In this document: positions 26,101-34,204 of the stretch, piece by piece
How positions within the stretch are numbered: the first letter of the stretch is position 1
How the letters are laid out: each line of letters opens with the position of its first letter
Assembly (NCBI GenBank): GCA_964529285.1
Contig: CAZGWK010000014.1
Coordinates: forward strand, 1 to 64,000
From: SURF-21 sp964529285
GTDB lineage: Bacteria; Actinomycetota; Geothermincolia; Geothermincolales; RBG-13-55-18
Direction: 5' to 3'
DNA length: 64,000 nucleotides
Position numbers and translations under genes: made by a program
The notes under the pieces: model-generated
What the model was told of the DNA's origin: nothing
Databases searched by the model: none
Seen by the model: the letters and a program-made list of their open reading frames with translations, nothing else

Positions 26101-27468
26101 GTGGCGGTGGAATCACTGATGCAGGCCTTGCGGGATGGAGACAGGGACACGCGCTTGAAGGCGGCCTGGGCCCTGGGGGAGATAGGCGACGAGCGGGCCC
26201 TCAATACGCTGATCCTTGCGCTGGACGATATAGAGGCGTCGGTACGGGAGAAAGCGGCGCTGGCGCTGGGAATGATGGGTGACGAAGGCGCCGTCGGTCA
26301 ACTCATCAGGACCACCGAGGATGGCGACGAAAATGTGCGCGCGGCCGCCGCGGCAGCCCTGAAAGATCTGGGTTGGGAGCCCGAACCCGTCGTCCAGGAA
26401 ATCACCGTAGAGGAGGTCACCGTAGAGGAGGTAGCGGAAACCGCGTGGGAGCCCGAGAAGGTGGAACCCGCGCCGGCACCCGAGCCAGCGGTACGCGAGG
26501 AAATCACCGTAGAGGAGGTGGCGGAAACCGCGTGGGAGCCCGAGAAGGTGGAACCCGCGCCGGCACCCGAGCCAGCGGTACGCGAGGAAATCACCGTAGA
26601 GGAGGTCACCGTCGAGATAACGGAAACGGTACTGGAGCCCGCCCGGGTCCTCACTCCCGACGAGGAAGCGCGGAGATTGATAAGCGAGGGCAAGTGGACG
26701 GATGTGGTCGACATCGGAGAGGCCGCGGTAGTTCCTCTCATCCATGCCCTGGTGGATGCGGACTGGAGCGTACGCAGAAAAGCAGCCAGGGCCCTCGGGG
26801 AGATAGGCGAGTCAGCAGTCGATGAACTGCTCAAGGTGCTGAAGAGCCCCGATGAGGACGTACGCGCCCTGGCGGCTGAGGTACTCTCCAGGCTGGGGGT
26901 GGAAACCGGAGACGAAGCCGAAAAGGCTCGCCGTCTCATCGCCGCCAGGAAGTGGGACGAGGTCGCCAAGATCGGATATCCTGCCGTCAACGCACTCGTG
27001 CACGCCTTGAATACCGAGGATTCCGAGGCGCGCAAGCAGGCGGCGGCGGTGCTGGGTGTCCTGGGCGACGAACGGGCCCTGGAAGCGCTCGCTGGAGCGC
27101 TCAAGGACAGCGATACCGACGTGAGGAGGAAGGCGGCATGGGCCCTGGGAAAGATAGGGGACGAACGCGTGGTCGAGCCCCTCATGGAGGCGATCGCGGA
27201 CGAGGACGCAGACGTTCGCGCCAGGGCCGCGTCAGTGCTGGACCGACTGGACCGTGTGCCAACCGAAGGCAGAGAAAAGGCCGCCTACCTTATCGCGAAG
27301 AAGAAATGGGACAAACTCGCTGAGCTCGGTGACGCGGCGGTCGGTCCCCTCGAGGCAAGGCTCGAAGACGAAGACGAGCAAGTGCGCGAAGAGGCGCGGT
27401 GGATACTGAACGAGATAAAGAGCGCAAAGGAGCTGGAAGCCCTCTTCGGGAGCCTGAAGAGGGAATGA
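23149..27468 (+). CDS. giant HEAT-repeat (PBS-lyase type) scaffold protein
   Basis: The 1439-residue protein is built almost wholly of ~31-residue HEAT repeats of the form DEDxDVRxxAAWALGEIGDxRAVxPLIxAL. Seven copies of a second motif, xxARRLIAxxxWDxVxxLGxxAVxPLxxAL, interrupt them near residues 271, 566, 820, 964, 1172, 1257 and 1378. Three acidic Pro/Glu-rich linkers lie at ~505-550, ~742-815 and ~1083-1170; the last contains a 29-residue tandem duplication. No signal peptide or membrane helix, so a cytosolic interaction scaffold. Start GTG 23149 follows GGGGAGAG. Partner and role unknown. Confidence 0.9.
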   Translation: MSGFKLHKSRFVKPNIEKMEAKRDVNGLVQALKNENVNLRINAALALGKLKRARAVAPLIEALRDEDEDVRWGAAWALGEIGKPAARPLIQVLNDQDGDVKWKAAWALEKIGKPVVESLIQALKVESGEAKAKVALVLGSIGDIRSVRPLVQALRDEDENVRWGAAWALEKIGGAAAKALVKSLSDEDYEVRRDAAVALGIIRDETAIDPLLMAIRDEDAGVRREAATALINIGDKKSISSLRKLLKDSDEDKRRLAAAVLGSLGWQPDEEVDKLQFHIANRQWKEVIGLGEESMQPLLKALKEESWEVRRQAALALREKGEPMIGALVDAMDDEDEDVRREAALVFKELGDETTLDELISALGNQDWFVRRSVALTLGEIGNDRAIAPLIESLTDEDEDVRRVAAWALGRLGEIAVDPLLEALRDEDANKRRGAAWALGVIGDAKACDLLIAALKDGDEDVRRGAAWALSEIGEEAKERLNEALADEDIRDIIEEILIKLGAKVEAEVRQPELASEVSMAREAGLEEKVEAPAQPEAGEKEEEIAEVTSAVMDKLGWKQDDESGKADYFIAKRQWDQVTELGDDAVDPLIQALGDADEEVRGRAAWALGVIGNVRAIEPLVERLGDAERDVRVKSAGALKKIGEASVDPLIEALGSEDAELRKEAARVLGEIRDIRATAPLIRALRDEDEKVRGRVANALEKIGKPAIESLQEALHDEDPTVRQLASSILTRLGWKPSEVELPSEPGLPAAEELPLMPEMPPVGEEAVRETVPETAWEPEKVEAAEEEETAAEEVPVPELPIIPMAPVEEVAPESRARRLILDGKWEQVVALGEEALETLLEALEMEDPDVRRGSAWALGVIRDKRATEHLIAVLDDPDTSVRRGVAWALGVIGDPEATMALTASLGDEDAEMRRKTAWALGEIGDERAVEPLIAALRDEDEDVRRVSLLVLEKLGWQPPSEAEEIRRLIAERQWDRLAGLGDVAVESLMQALRDGDRDTRLKAAWALGEIGDERALNTLILALDDIEASVREKAALALGMMGDEGAVGQLIRTTEDGDENVRAAAAAALKDLGWEPEPVVQEITVEEVTVEEVAETAWEPEKVEPAPAPEPAVREEITVEEVAETAWEPEKVEPAPAPEPAVREEITVEEVTVEITETVLEPARVLTPDEEARRLISEGKWTDVVDIGEAAVVPLIHALVDADWSVRRKAARALGEIGESAVDELLKVLKSPDEDVRALAAEVLSRLGVETGDEAEKARRLIAARKWDEVAKIGYPAVNALVHALNTEDSEARKQAAAVLGVLGDERALEALAGALKDSDTDVRRKAAWALGKIGDERVVEPLMEAIADEDADVRARAASVLDRLDRVPTEGREKAAYLIAKKKWDKLAELGDAAVGPLEARLEDEDEQVREEARWILNEIKSAKELEALFGSLKRE
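26421..26594 (+). repeat. 87-bp in-frame tandem duplication inside the HEAT gene
   Basis: Two successive 87-bp units (26421-26507 and 26508-26594), almost identical in DNA, encode the 29-residue linker unit VEEVAETAWEPEKVEPAPAP plus PEPAVREEIT. A related AETAWEPEKVEA also appears in the preceding linker near 25470. The duplication is recent by its near identity and keeps the frame. Confidence 0.9.
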
Positions 27469-27559
27469 ACCTCCACGCGTGCCCCATCGGAATATCGACA
27501 CCATCACCAGCCACGGAGACGTAGTGCTGTCGTAATGAGGAAATAAGTTCGGGAGGGAC

Positions 27560-28063
27560 ATGGAAACGGAAAAATGCATCCGCGAACGGCGCAGCGTACG
27601 CAGGTATGCGGAGGGCAGAATAAGCGAGGAGGATATTGCGGCCATCCTGGAGGCGGCCAGGTGGGCTCCCTCGGGCTTGAACAACCAGCCCTGGCGGGTG
27701 GCCGTAGTAGAGGACAGGGACAAGGCTGAAGAAATCGCGGCCTGCACGAAATATTCATCCATAGTAGCGGGAGCGCCGCTGCTGCTCGCGGTCTTCCTGG
27801 ATCGGGAAGCATCCTACGACCGCGACAAGGACCTCATGGCCGTCGGGGCCTTTATTCAGAACGCCTTACTCACCATACACTCCAGGGGATTGGGAGCGGT
27901 TTGGCTTGGTGAGATCCTGAACCAGAAGGACAGCGTAGCCCGCATACTCGAGGTTCCCGGGGATATGGAGCTCGTGGCGGTGCTGGCCATTGGAAAGCCG
28001 TCGGGAGAGCCGGGCGCAGGCTCCCGCAGGGAGCTGGAAGAGCTGATTATAAGACGCCTGTAG
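27560..28063 (+). CDS. nitroreductase-family flavoprotein
   Basis: The 167-residue protein has the FMN-binding start CIRERRSVRRYAEGRISEED and AARWAPSGLNNQPWRVAVV (residues ~32-50). GAFIQNALLTIHSRGLGAVWLGEI follows, and a C-terminal AIGKP strand. At this length it is a short member of the family (usually 170-220). It probably uses FMN and NAD(P)H to reduce nitro, quinone or enone groups, or acts in another flavin-dependent reaction. The start ATG follows GGGAGGGA. It precedes the convergent catabolic island. Confidence 0.87.
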   Translation: METEKCIRERRSVRRYAEGRISEEDIAAILEAARWAPSGLNNQPWRVAVVEDRDKAEEIAACTKYSSIVAGAPLLLAVFLDREASYDRDKDLMAVGAFIQNALLTIHSRGLGAVWLGEILNQKDSVARILEVPGDMELVAVLAIGKPSGEPGAGSRRELEELIIRRL

Positions 28064-28067
28064 CGGC

Positions 28068-29624
28068 TCAGGTTACCCGGCGTTCCTTCACTCCCCAGAA
28101 TGCCTCCCGCACCTGCATGGCGTCTATCTTCATGATCGGCGTTTTAGGCAGCGCAGCAACGAACTTTACGATGCGGGGGCACTTATAACCCGCCAGACGT
28201 TCCCTGCAGAAGGAAACCAGATCATCGGCGTCCAGGGAGCCACCCTCTTTCAGCACGACGACCGCTGCCACCGTCTCTCCCCATGTCTCGTCGGGGGCGC
28301 TGACTACGGCGGCCTCGCTAACCGCTGGATGCTCGTAGATAACGTCTTCCACCTCCTTGGGATATACGTTCTCACCCCCGGTGATGATCATGAACTGCTT
28401 GCGGTCGACGATGAACAGGTAGCGGTCCTCGTCGAAGTAACCCATGTCGTTGGAGTGCAACCAGCCGTTGCGGATACGGTCGGCGGTCTGTTCGGGATCT
28501 CTCCAGTACCCTTTCATGACGTTGGGACCTCTGATCACGATCTCTCCCACCTCGCCCGGGGGCAACTCCGTGCCCTCCTCATCAACCACCCTGACCTCGT
28601 TGTGCAGGGCCTCCCTGCCGGCGGACTGCAGCCGTTTTGCGGCGGTTGGGTCGCTCGAGAGTACGTGGGCCTCGGATCCCAGTACGGTGGCCAGGAGGGT
28701 GCACTCGGTAAGGCCGTATCCCTGGGAGAACCTGGGTTGCATGCTCGCGAGGCACTTCTCCAGGACGGCTGTGGGTATGGGGGAGCCGCCGTAAGTGACG
28801 TTGCGCAGAGACGAGAAGTCGTAGTCCTCGAAGTCGGGGTCGTTGACTATCCAGTTGAGGAGGACGGGAACCAGGTTTATATGCGTGATCCCCTCCCTTG
28901 TGAAGAGCCCCATGACGTGATGGAGATCGAGGCGCTTGTTGAGAACGGATTTGGCCCCGATATAGTGGGCGATGAGGGTTTGCCAGATGGTGAGGTGAAA
29001 AGGCGGCAGTACCTGGAGGGTCACGTCGTCCGCTGTCAGGTCTCCATAGATGAGGATGGTGCGCATGACGGTGAAGAAATTGCGGTGGGTGAGCATGGCG
29101 CCCTTGGGAAGCCCGGTCGTTCCCCCCGTATAGGAGATAAGGGCTACCTCGTCCTCGCCGACCTCTATACCCGGTTCGGCCGCGGAGGATCTTGCGAGGA
29201 TGTCCTCGTATTCATGCATTCCCGGAACCGGACCGTCGAAGGACACCATCGTCTTCACGTGCTCCATCCTTTCCCGGTTCTCCTCCACGAAGTCGAGATA
29301 TTCCGACCCGACGAAGAGGACCCTGGAGCCGGAAATATTTAGGAGGTAAAGCATCTCGTCAGGGCTCAAGCGGTAGTTGACGGGGGCCATGATCGCACCG
29401 ATCTTGAAGCTGGCGTAGTAAAGTTCGTAGTACTGGTTGCAGTTTTGCGCCAGCGCGGAGATGGTATCGCCGGTCCCGAAGCCCTGGTGCAGAAGCCAGT
29501 TTGCGAGGCGGTTGATCCTGTCGTTCAAAGCCGACCAGCTGATCCTCCGGTCCTCGAAGACCAGGGCCTCCCTGGAGGGGGACAGACCGGCGTATCTCTT
29601 TGGTATATCTCCCAGGGTCCTCAT
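28068..29624 (-). CDS. AMP-forming acyl-CoA synthetase (catabolic island)
   Basis: 518 residues with the adenylation P-loop ISYTGGTTGLPKGAMLTH (residue ~165), GYGLTECTLLAT (~300), GEIVIRGPNVMKGYWRDPEQT, the hinge IVDRKQFMIITGGENVYP (~405) and a C-terminal subdomain. The C-terminus LPKTPIMKIDAMQVRE has Lys near the usual catalytic position. The P-loop has TGG where many have TSG, as the related enzyme at 40941 also does. Its ATG lies two nt after the stop of the upstream OYE-like gene, so they form one operon and probably treat the same acid. Confidence 0.93.
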   Translation of the reverse strand: MRTLGDIPKRYAGLSPSREALVFEDRRISWSALNDRINRLANWLLHQGFGTGDTISALAQNCNQYYELYYASFKIGAIMAPVNYRLSPDEMLYLLNISGSRVLFVGSEYLDFVEENRERMEHVKTMVSFDGPVPGMHEYEDILARSSAAEPGIEVGEDEVALISYTGGTTGLPKGAMLTHRNFFTVMRTILIYGDLTADDVTLQVLPPFHLTIWQTLIAHYIGAKSVLNKRLDLHHVMGLFTREGITHINLVPVLLNWIVNDPDFEDYDFSSLRNVTYGGSPIPTAVLEKCLASMQPRFSQGYGLTECTLLATVLGSEAHVLSSDPTAAKRLQSAGREALHNEVRVVDEEGTELPPGEVGEIVIRGPNVMKGYWRDPEQTADRIRNGWLHSNDMGYFDEDRYLFIVDRKQFMIITGGENVYPKEVEDVIYEHPAVSEAAVVSAPDETWGETVAAVVVLKEGGSLDADDLVSFCRERLAGYKCPRIVKFVAALPKTPIMKIDAMQVREAFWGVKERRVT

Positions 29625-29625
29625 G

Positions 29626-31020
29626 TCATCTACCGCCCTCTGGATCCTCGAGGCCTCCCCTTCTGTCCAGGAACCTCTCTATCTTGCTGCGCCGCCGCGG
29701 AGAGTTCACCGGCCAGTTCTCGGGCATGTATTTCTCGTAGCCCACCAGGGGGTTGACGGTGCAGCTGACCTTTGTGGCCTCGAAGATGGAGAGCAGGCAG
29801 TTACAGCATCGAGTGCATCTCACGATATCCTTCACGCGGCCGGCCCTGACCTTTTTCGGCCAGTCGGGATCGGCCACCAGCGCGCGCGCCAGGGAGATTA
29901 TATCCGTCACGCCCTCCTCTATTGCCCTGACGGCGTTGGCGGGATCGTGTATTCCCGGGACCAGTACGGGGATGTCGAAATGTTCCTTGAAGCTGCGTGC
30001 GTGCCGGTTCATCATGTCGTCCTCATAGGGAAACATGGTGTTGCAGGCGTCGTAACAGCCGGCGGAGGTGTTGATATAGTCGATATATGGCTCGCACATC
30101 TTCAGCACTTCCAGCACCGCCTCGTGATGCAAGCCGCCGGGCAACTCCTCGTCGCCGGATATGCGCATGCCGATGCAGAAGTCCTCGCCGCAGGCATCTC
30201 TCGCCTTCCTGAGCATGTTGACGATGTGACGAGCCCGGTTCTCCAGGCTGCCCCCGTACTCGTCCTTCCTGCGGTTGGTCCGGGGAGAGAGAAAATTCGC
30301 GCCCAGGTATCCGTGGGAGGTATGGAGTTCGACGCCGTCACCCTCCATCTCCTTGACCAGGAGAGCCGCCGCGGCGAACCTGTCCTCCAGGTAGACGATC
30401 TCGTGGTGTTCCAGGGCCCTGGGTATCTCGCCGTCGATGAGGGACCTTATCTTGGGGCTTCTCTCGCCGATCAAGTCATAGACCATCTTCTCGAAGGCAT
30501 AGTACTCATCGTCGCTCAACCCCTCCACGACGTCGATATCAATGAGCTTCATCTCATCCGGGAAACGCGACCGCAGCCCCTTGTAAAAGGACCGCACCGA
30601 ATAGCGCATGTCCACCTTGTGAGCGACGGCGGAGGGTGCGGCGGAGGGCACACCGCTGGCCACGTGATGCTTTCCCTGATATCCGAAACCGGTCATCAGC
30701 TGGCATATGACCTTGCAGTCGTAGTCATGCACCGCTCGCGCCATCTCGTTGAAGATGCGGCCGTAGCGGAGATCGCTCATGCGCGCGTTGACGGTATGGG
30801 AGGTGCCATGCCAGTCGTCGGAGATGGGCACGGTGGCCTCGGTGATAACGGCGCTCACACCTCCCCTGGCCCTGGAGACGTACCAGGCCTGGGTCTGTTC
30901 GTCCCCGAAACCCTCCGGATCGGACATGATCATATTCATGGGCGACATCACCAGGCGGTTCTTGAGCTCCAGTTTCCCGTTGAGCGAGATGGGTTCGAAA
31001 AGCAAGTCATAGCCTGACAT
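29626..31020 (-). CDS. OYE-type FMN/4Fe-4S reductase, short form (1 of 3)
   Basis: The 464-residue protein has the Old Yellow Enzyme barrel (LKNRLVMSPMNM at ~20, SHGYLGANFLSPRTNRRKDEYGG at ~235, SLARALVADPDWPKK at ~375) followed by a 4Fe-4S site CTRCCNC...C near residue 399-415 (C-x2-C-x3-C-type plus a distal Cys). The FAD/NAD(P)H half found in 2,4-dienoyl-CoA reductase and trimethylamine dehydrogenase (~670 residues) is absent, so electrons must come from a separate carrier. Probably reduces an enoyl- or dienoyl-CoA. It is followed at once by an acyl-CoA synthetase. Confidence 0.9.
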   Translation of the reverse strand: MSGYDLLFEPISLNGKLELKNRLVMSPMNMIMSDPEGFGDEQTQAWYVSRARGGVSAVITEATVPISDDWHGTSHTVNARMSDLRYGRIFNEMARAVHDYDCKVICQLMTGFGYQGKHHVASGVPSAAPSAVAHKVDMRYSVRSFYKGLRSRFPDEMKLIDIDVVEGLSDDEYYAFEKMVYDLIGERSPKIRSLIDGEIPRALEHHEIVYLEDRFAAAALLVKEMEGDGVELHTSHGYLGANFLSPRTNRRKDEYGGSLENRARHIVNMLRKARDACGEDFCIGMRISGDEELPGGLHHEAVLEVLKMCEPYIDYINTSAGCYDACNTMFPYEDDMMNRHARSFKEHFDIPVLVPGIHDPANAVRAIEEGVTDIISLARALVADPDWPKKVRAGRVKDIVRCTRCCNCLLSIFEATKVSCTVNPLVGYEKYMPENWPVNSPRRRSKIERFLDRRGGLEDPEGGR

Positions 31021-31116
31021 CTTGCCCCTCCTTAAAATCCGTGGCCGGTCGTATCGACAGGGCCCGCGTACGGTACCGCGCCGCTTGAGCCGAGAAGGAT
31101 CGCTCCGGCAGCCATC

Positions 31117-31932
31117 TCATACCCCCTCCATCCTCTCCCTGGCCAGATCGACGATGCCCTTGACCCCCTCGCCGCGCATTATGTCTTGAAACTCGCGGTC
31201 GGCCTGGTGGCAGTGGGCGAGGATATCCATCTCCGAGCCGAGGACGATGGCGTCCCTGACCCCCAGGCGGTCGTAGATAAAACGGAAACAGAACTTACCC
31301 AGCCGCACCGTCTCCGGCAGGATCCTGGAGATTATCTCGGCCGTCTCCAGGACATGGTCCTCGAGGCGGTCTCGCGGCAAGCATTTATTGACCAGTCCGC
31401 AATCCTCCGCTTCCCGTCCGTTGAATCCCTTGGTTATCAGGAGCTCCTTCGCCTTGCGCATGCCTATGATCCAGGGAAGGATGAGAGAGGGAGAGAAGGC
31501 GACGCTTACGGTTGAGATGGGCCAGTATGTGAACACGGATTCCTCGGAGCAGAAGGCTGCGTCCGCGAAGCAGCTCAGCTCTATTCCTCCCGCTATGGCC
31601 GTGCCGTCGATCTTGCAGATAACCGGCTTGCTGTAATCCCACCAGCGCTGGTACCAGTCCCGCCTGAGAAATTCCAGGAATTCCCTCCAGGATTCCTGGG
31701 TGGTGGGCGGCGAACCGACGGGGATCTCCTCGGAGATATCATGTCCCGCGCTGAACACCGAACCCTCGGCGTCCAGGATCACCACCCTGCATTCCTCGTT
31801 CCTCTCGGCCTTTGCCATGGCGTCCCAGACCTCGGACATGAGCTGCTTGCCGAGAGCGTTTCGGCGACCGGGGTCGTTGAGGGTCAGGCGCGATACGACG
31901 CCCTCGCTGAAAAGGATCTTCTCGTATTCCAT
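31117..31932 (-). CDS. crotonase-fold protein lacking one catalytic Glu
   Basis: A 271-residue enoyl-CoA hydratase/isomerase family member. The oxyanion-hole segments FSAGHDISE (~61) and IDGTAIAGGIELSCFAD (~108) are present, including the first Glu (GGIEL). Where hydratases have the second Glu in an F-x-x-P-E-x-x-x-G segment, this protein reads VFTYWPISTVSVAFSP, with no Glu. It is therefore less likely to be a plain hydratase; an isomerase, thioesterase or C-C-cleaving activity is possible. GGAGGAGG precedes the ATG. First gene of the minus-strand block whose predicted operator is at 31970. Confidence 0.85.
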   Translation of the reverse strand: MEYEKILFSEGVVSRLTLNDPGRRNALGKQLMSEVWDAMAKAERNEECRVVILDAEGSVFSAGHDISEEIPVGSPPTTQESWREFLEFLRRDWYQRWWDYSKPVICKIDGTAIAGGIELSCFADAAFCSEESVFTYWPISTVSVAFSPSLILPWIIGMRKAKELLITKGFNGREAEDCGLVNKCLPRDRLEDHVLETAEIISRILPETVRLGKFCFRFIYDRLGVRDAIVLGSEMDILAHCHQADREFQDIMRGEGVKGIVDLARERMEGV

Positions 31933-31969
31933 AATCCGCCTCCTCCTGGTTAACGAGCTTGCATATCAG

Positions 31970-31987
31970 GGAACGATATATCATTCC
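31970..31987. promoter_or_regulatory. candidate operator, left copy
   Basis: GGAACGATATATCATTCC is an 18-bp palindrome with one mismatched pair and the half-site GGAAYGA shared with 49339-49356. It lies 38 bp before the crotonase ATG and about 44-61 nt downstream of the predicted minus-strand transcription start, in the region divergent to a MerR-TetR regulator gene. Confidence 0.65.
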
Positions 31988-32037
31988 AACTATATAATTC
32001 CCGAGACATCAATGGGCTATTTATGTCCGCAAAACCA

Positions 32038-32066
32038 TTAATAACGACAAATAAAGGTGCAGTCAA
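32038..32066 (-). promoter_or_regulatory. predicted promoter of the left island block
   Basis: On the minus strand TTGACT (32061-32066) and TATTAA (32038-32043) are separated by 17 bp, giving a start near 32031 and a leader of about 100 nt before the crotonase ATG. Confidence 0.5.
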
Positions 32067-32079
32067 GTCAGTTTAGGGG

Positions 32080-32108
32080 TTGACGCAATACTTTTATAAC
32101 TAAATAAT
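32080..32108 (+). promoter_or_regulatory. predicted promoter of the left MerR-TetR gene
   Basis: TTGACG (32080-32085) and AATAAT (32103-32108) are 17 bp apart; the start would be near 32115, about 45 nt before ATG 32159. Its -35 lies only 13 bp from that of the divergent minus-strand promoter. Confidence 0.5.
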
Positions 32109-32158
32109 ATAGCTACATAGTTTTGTGGGAGTTTTATATAGTATGCGGGAGCAGCGAG

Positions 32159-33013
32159 ATGGAGGAAGCCAGAGGAACGGACCTGCGCATATCCGACCTG
32201 GAGAGGATCACGGGGACAGGCAGGAGCACGATCCATTATTACCTGCGCCGGGGTCTTCTTTCCGCGCCCAGGCGGTCCGGCAGGACCATGGCCTATTACG
32301 ACCAGGAGCACGTGAAGGACCTCAAGGCCATCAGGAAATGGCGCAGGGAGGGTTACCCGCTCACCATGATCGAGAGGAAGCTCCAGGAGGCAAGAAAACG
32401 GAAGGGCGGCGGGGGAGGTGGCGGGGAGTCCGTACGCACGGGTAGAAGGCAGCTGATCATGGACGCGGCGGTCGGTGTGTTCGCCCGCAAGGGCTACCAC
32501 AAGGCCAGGATCAGCGATATAACCAGTGCCGCCGGGGTCGGCTACAGCACCTTTTACCTCTATTTCCCCGATAAACTTGACCTGCTGGCGCAGAGCGTGG
32601 ACGAGATCCTCCAGGCCATGTTCGCCGACGTGATAGAGGAGATAAGGCACGAGACCGATCCCCTGAAGCGCTTGAGGAAGAGGGCCGAGGTGGCCGTGGT
32701 AGCGCACCCCGAATTCGTCGACATCCTTTCGGTGCTGCGGGGAACCACGGAGGAGGAACCGCGTCTCGAGGCGAAGCGCAGGGAACTCTACGAGTACATA
32801 GCCGAGCACGTCGGGAGGGACCTCGAAAGGGCCGTCCAGATGGGCCTGCTGCCCCCTATGGACGTGGAGATGACGGCGTTCATGCTGGTGGTAGGGGTGC
32901 TCGAATCCGCGGCCCTTCTCACCAGGAAGGGCCGGGAGTCCGAAGCGTACCGGCTGCTGGACTGCTTTCAGGATATGCTTCTTCCCCGCGGGAAGCCCCT
33001 TCAGCCCTTATGA
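32159..33013 (+). CDS. MerR-TetR fusion transcription regulator, left copy
   Basis: The 284-residue protein has two different DNA-binding domains. Residues ~8-75 form a MerR-type HTH and wing (LRISDLERITGTGRSTIHYY, PRRSGRTMAYYDQEHVKDL, GYPLTMIERKL). After a Gly-rich linker (GGGGGGGES), residues ~95-145 form a TetR HTH (IMDAAVGVFARKGYHKARIS, AAGVGYSTFYLYFPDKLDLL), and the rest is a TetR ligand/dimer domain. ATG 32159 is preceded by GGGAG; TTG 32123 is a weaker start. It is a paralogue of the gene at 49529. Likely senses an acyl-CoA and controls the divergent island genes (inference). Confidence 0.88.
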   Translation: MEEARGTDLRISDLERITGTGRSTIHYYLRRGLLSAPRRSGRTMAYYDQEHVKDLKAIRKWRREGYPLTMIERKLQEARKRKGGGGGGGESVRTGRRQLIMDAAVGVFARKGYHKARISDITSAAGVGYSTFYLYFPDKLDLLAQSVDEILQAMFADVIEEIRHETDPLKRLRKRAEVAVVAHPEFVDILSVLRGTTEEEPRLEAKRRELYEYIAEHVGRDLERAVQMGLLPPMDVEMTAFMLVVGVLESAALLTRKGRESEAYRLLDCFQDMLLPRGKPLQPL

Positions 33014-33130
33014 ACCGGTCCTACACGGGATTTAAGATCCCATTAAGGCAAGTTCCATTCTCTATGTCCGCCATCGTCCGCTGACTGCAGCCGCGCTCCT
33101 TTCGATCGACCTCCAGCAGAAGATCTTAAC

Positions 33131-34144
33131 CTAAACGCCCACTCTTCTCTGCGAGGTATCCACTCCCAGAAGCCTGGCGAGGTTGAGGCCGAAGATCTTG
33201 GCGCGGTCCTCGTCGCTGAGGGCCGGGTAACCGTAGCCCTCCTGCATATCCTCGGGGAACTGGAAATCGCGCAGCCCCTGCACCGCTCCCTTGAGCTGCA
33301 TGCCGAAACCCGCGTAGTCGGTGCCCCAGATGATGCGGTCCGGTCCCACGAAGCGCATGGCCTCGCCCAGGATCCTGGCGAACTTGCGCGGTGCCGAGGC
33401 GGCCCAGGGCACCAGCAGGGACAGGCAGGGATAGACATTGGGATGACCCAAGGCTACCATGTTGAGGTCGTCGCAGTAGGGATAGCCCATATGGAAGGCG
33501 ACTATCTTGAGGTCGGGGAAGTCCCGCGCAACGTCGTCGAGCTGGATGGGAAGGGCGTACTTGCTCTTTCCCGGCGGCACCCAGCAGAAGCCGGTGTGGA
33601 TGTCCAGGACGATGTCCAGCTCCTCCGCTTTGGCGTAGAAGGGCCACAGGTCGGGGTCGTTGATATAGGTATCCTCGGGAGGGTAGAACTTGAAGATCTT
33701 CGCTCCCCTCTCCTTGACCCAGTACTCCAGCTCCCAGACGGTGTTCTTCACCCCCTTGAACTTGATGGGGGAGATGTTGGGCTGGTACATGAAGCGGTCG
33801 GGGTGGGCGTCGGCCACCCTGGCCATCTCGCCGTTGGTGACCCAGCGGCTGGTGTAGCCGGTGGTGTCCATCATGGACTCCGGCAGCAGGCAGGCGATGT
33901 CCACCCCGTACTTGTCCATGTACGCGAGGAGGGCCTCCGGGTCCAACTGCTTGGTAAGCTCCTTGGGTTCCATCCCCTCCAGCATCTCCGGTTTGATGCC
34001 CATGATGAAGGGAAGCTTGATGGCGTCAATGGCCCGCCACCACATCTGCACCCCGGGGAAGTGGTTGATGGGCTCCATATCCCCGATGAGATGTGCCTCG
34101 GGGTCGATCTTGAAGAAATCGTCCCTCTCGAATCCGTCGCTCAT
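33131..34144 (-). CDS. amidohydrolase-2 family protein (ACMSD-like barrel)
   Basis: 337 residues. The N-terminal metal motif reads DPEAHL instead of the usual H-x-H, a variant (E-x-H) known in this superfamily. Further motifs are YQPNISPIKFKG (~120), LDIHTGFCWVPPGKS (~182), IVAFHMGYPYCDDLNM (~212) and RIIWGTDYAGFG (~275) with the catalytic Asp. Relatives hydrolyse or decarboxylate ring-derived acids. It is the last gene of the long minus-strand block, 60 nt after the first molybdoenzyme gene, so it may act late in the same pathway. Confidence 0.85.
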   Translation of the reverse strand: MSDGFERDDFFKIDPEAHLIGDMEPINHFPGVQMWWRAIDAIKLPFIMGIKPEMLEGMEPKELTKQLDPEALLAYMDKYGVDIACLLPESMMDTTGYTSRWVTNGEMARVADAHPDRFMYQPNISPIKFKGVKNTVWELEYWVKERGAKIFKFYPPEDTYINDPDLWPFYAKAEELDIVLDIHTGFCWVPPGKSKYALPIQLDDVARDFPDLKIVAFHMGYPYCDDLNMVALGHPNVYPCLSLLVPWAASAPRKFARILGEAMRFVGPDRIIWGTDYAGFGMQLKGAVQGLRDFQFPEDMQEGYGYPALSDEDRAKIFGLNLARLLGVDTSQRRVGV

Positions 34145-34204
34145 GATCTCCTCCTCCTGGTCTCTCCGACTTCGAATCCGTTTCTCTATATACGCAATGC
34201 CGTA

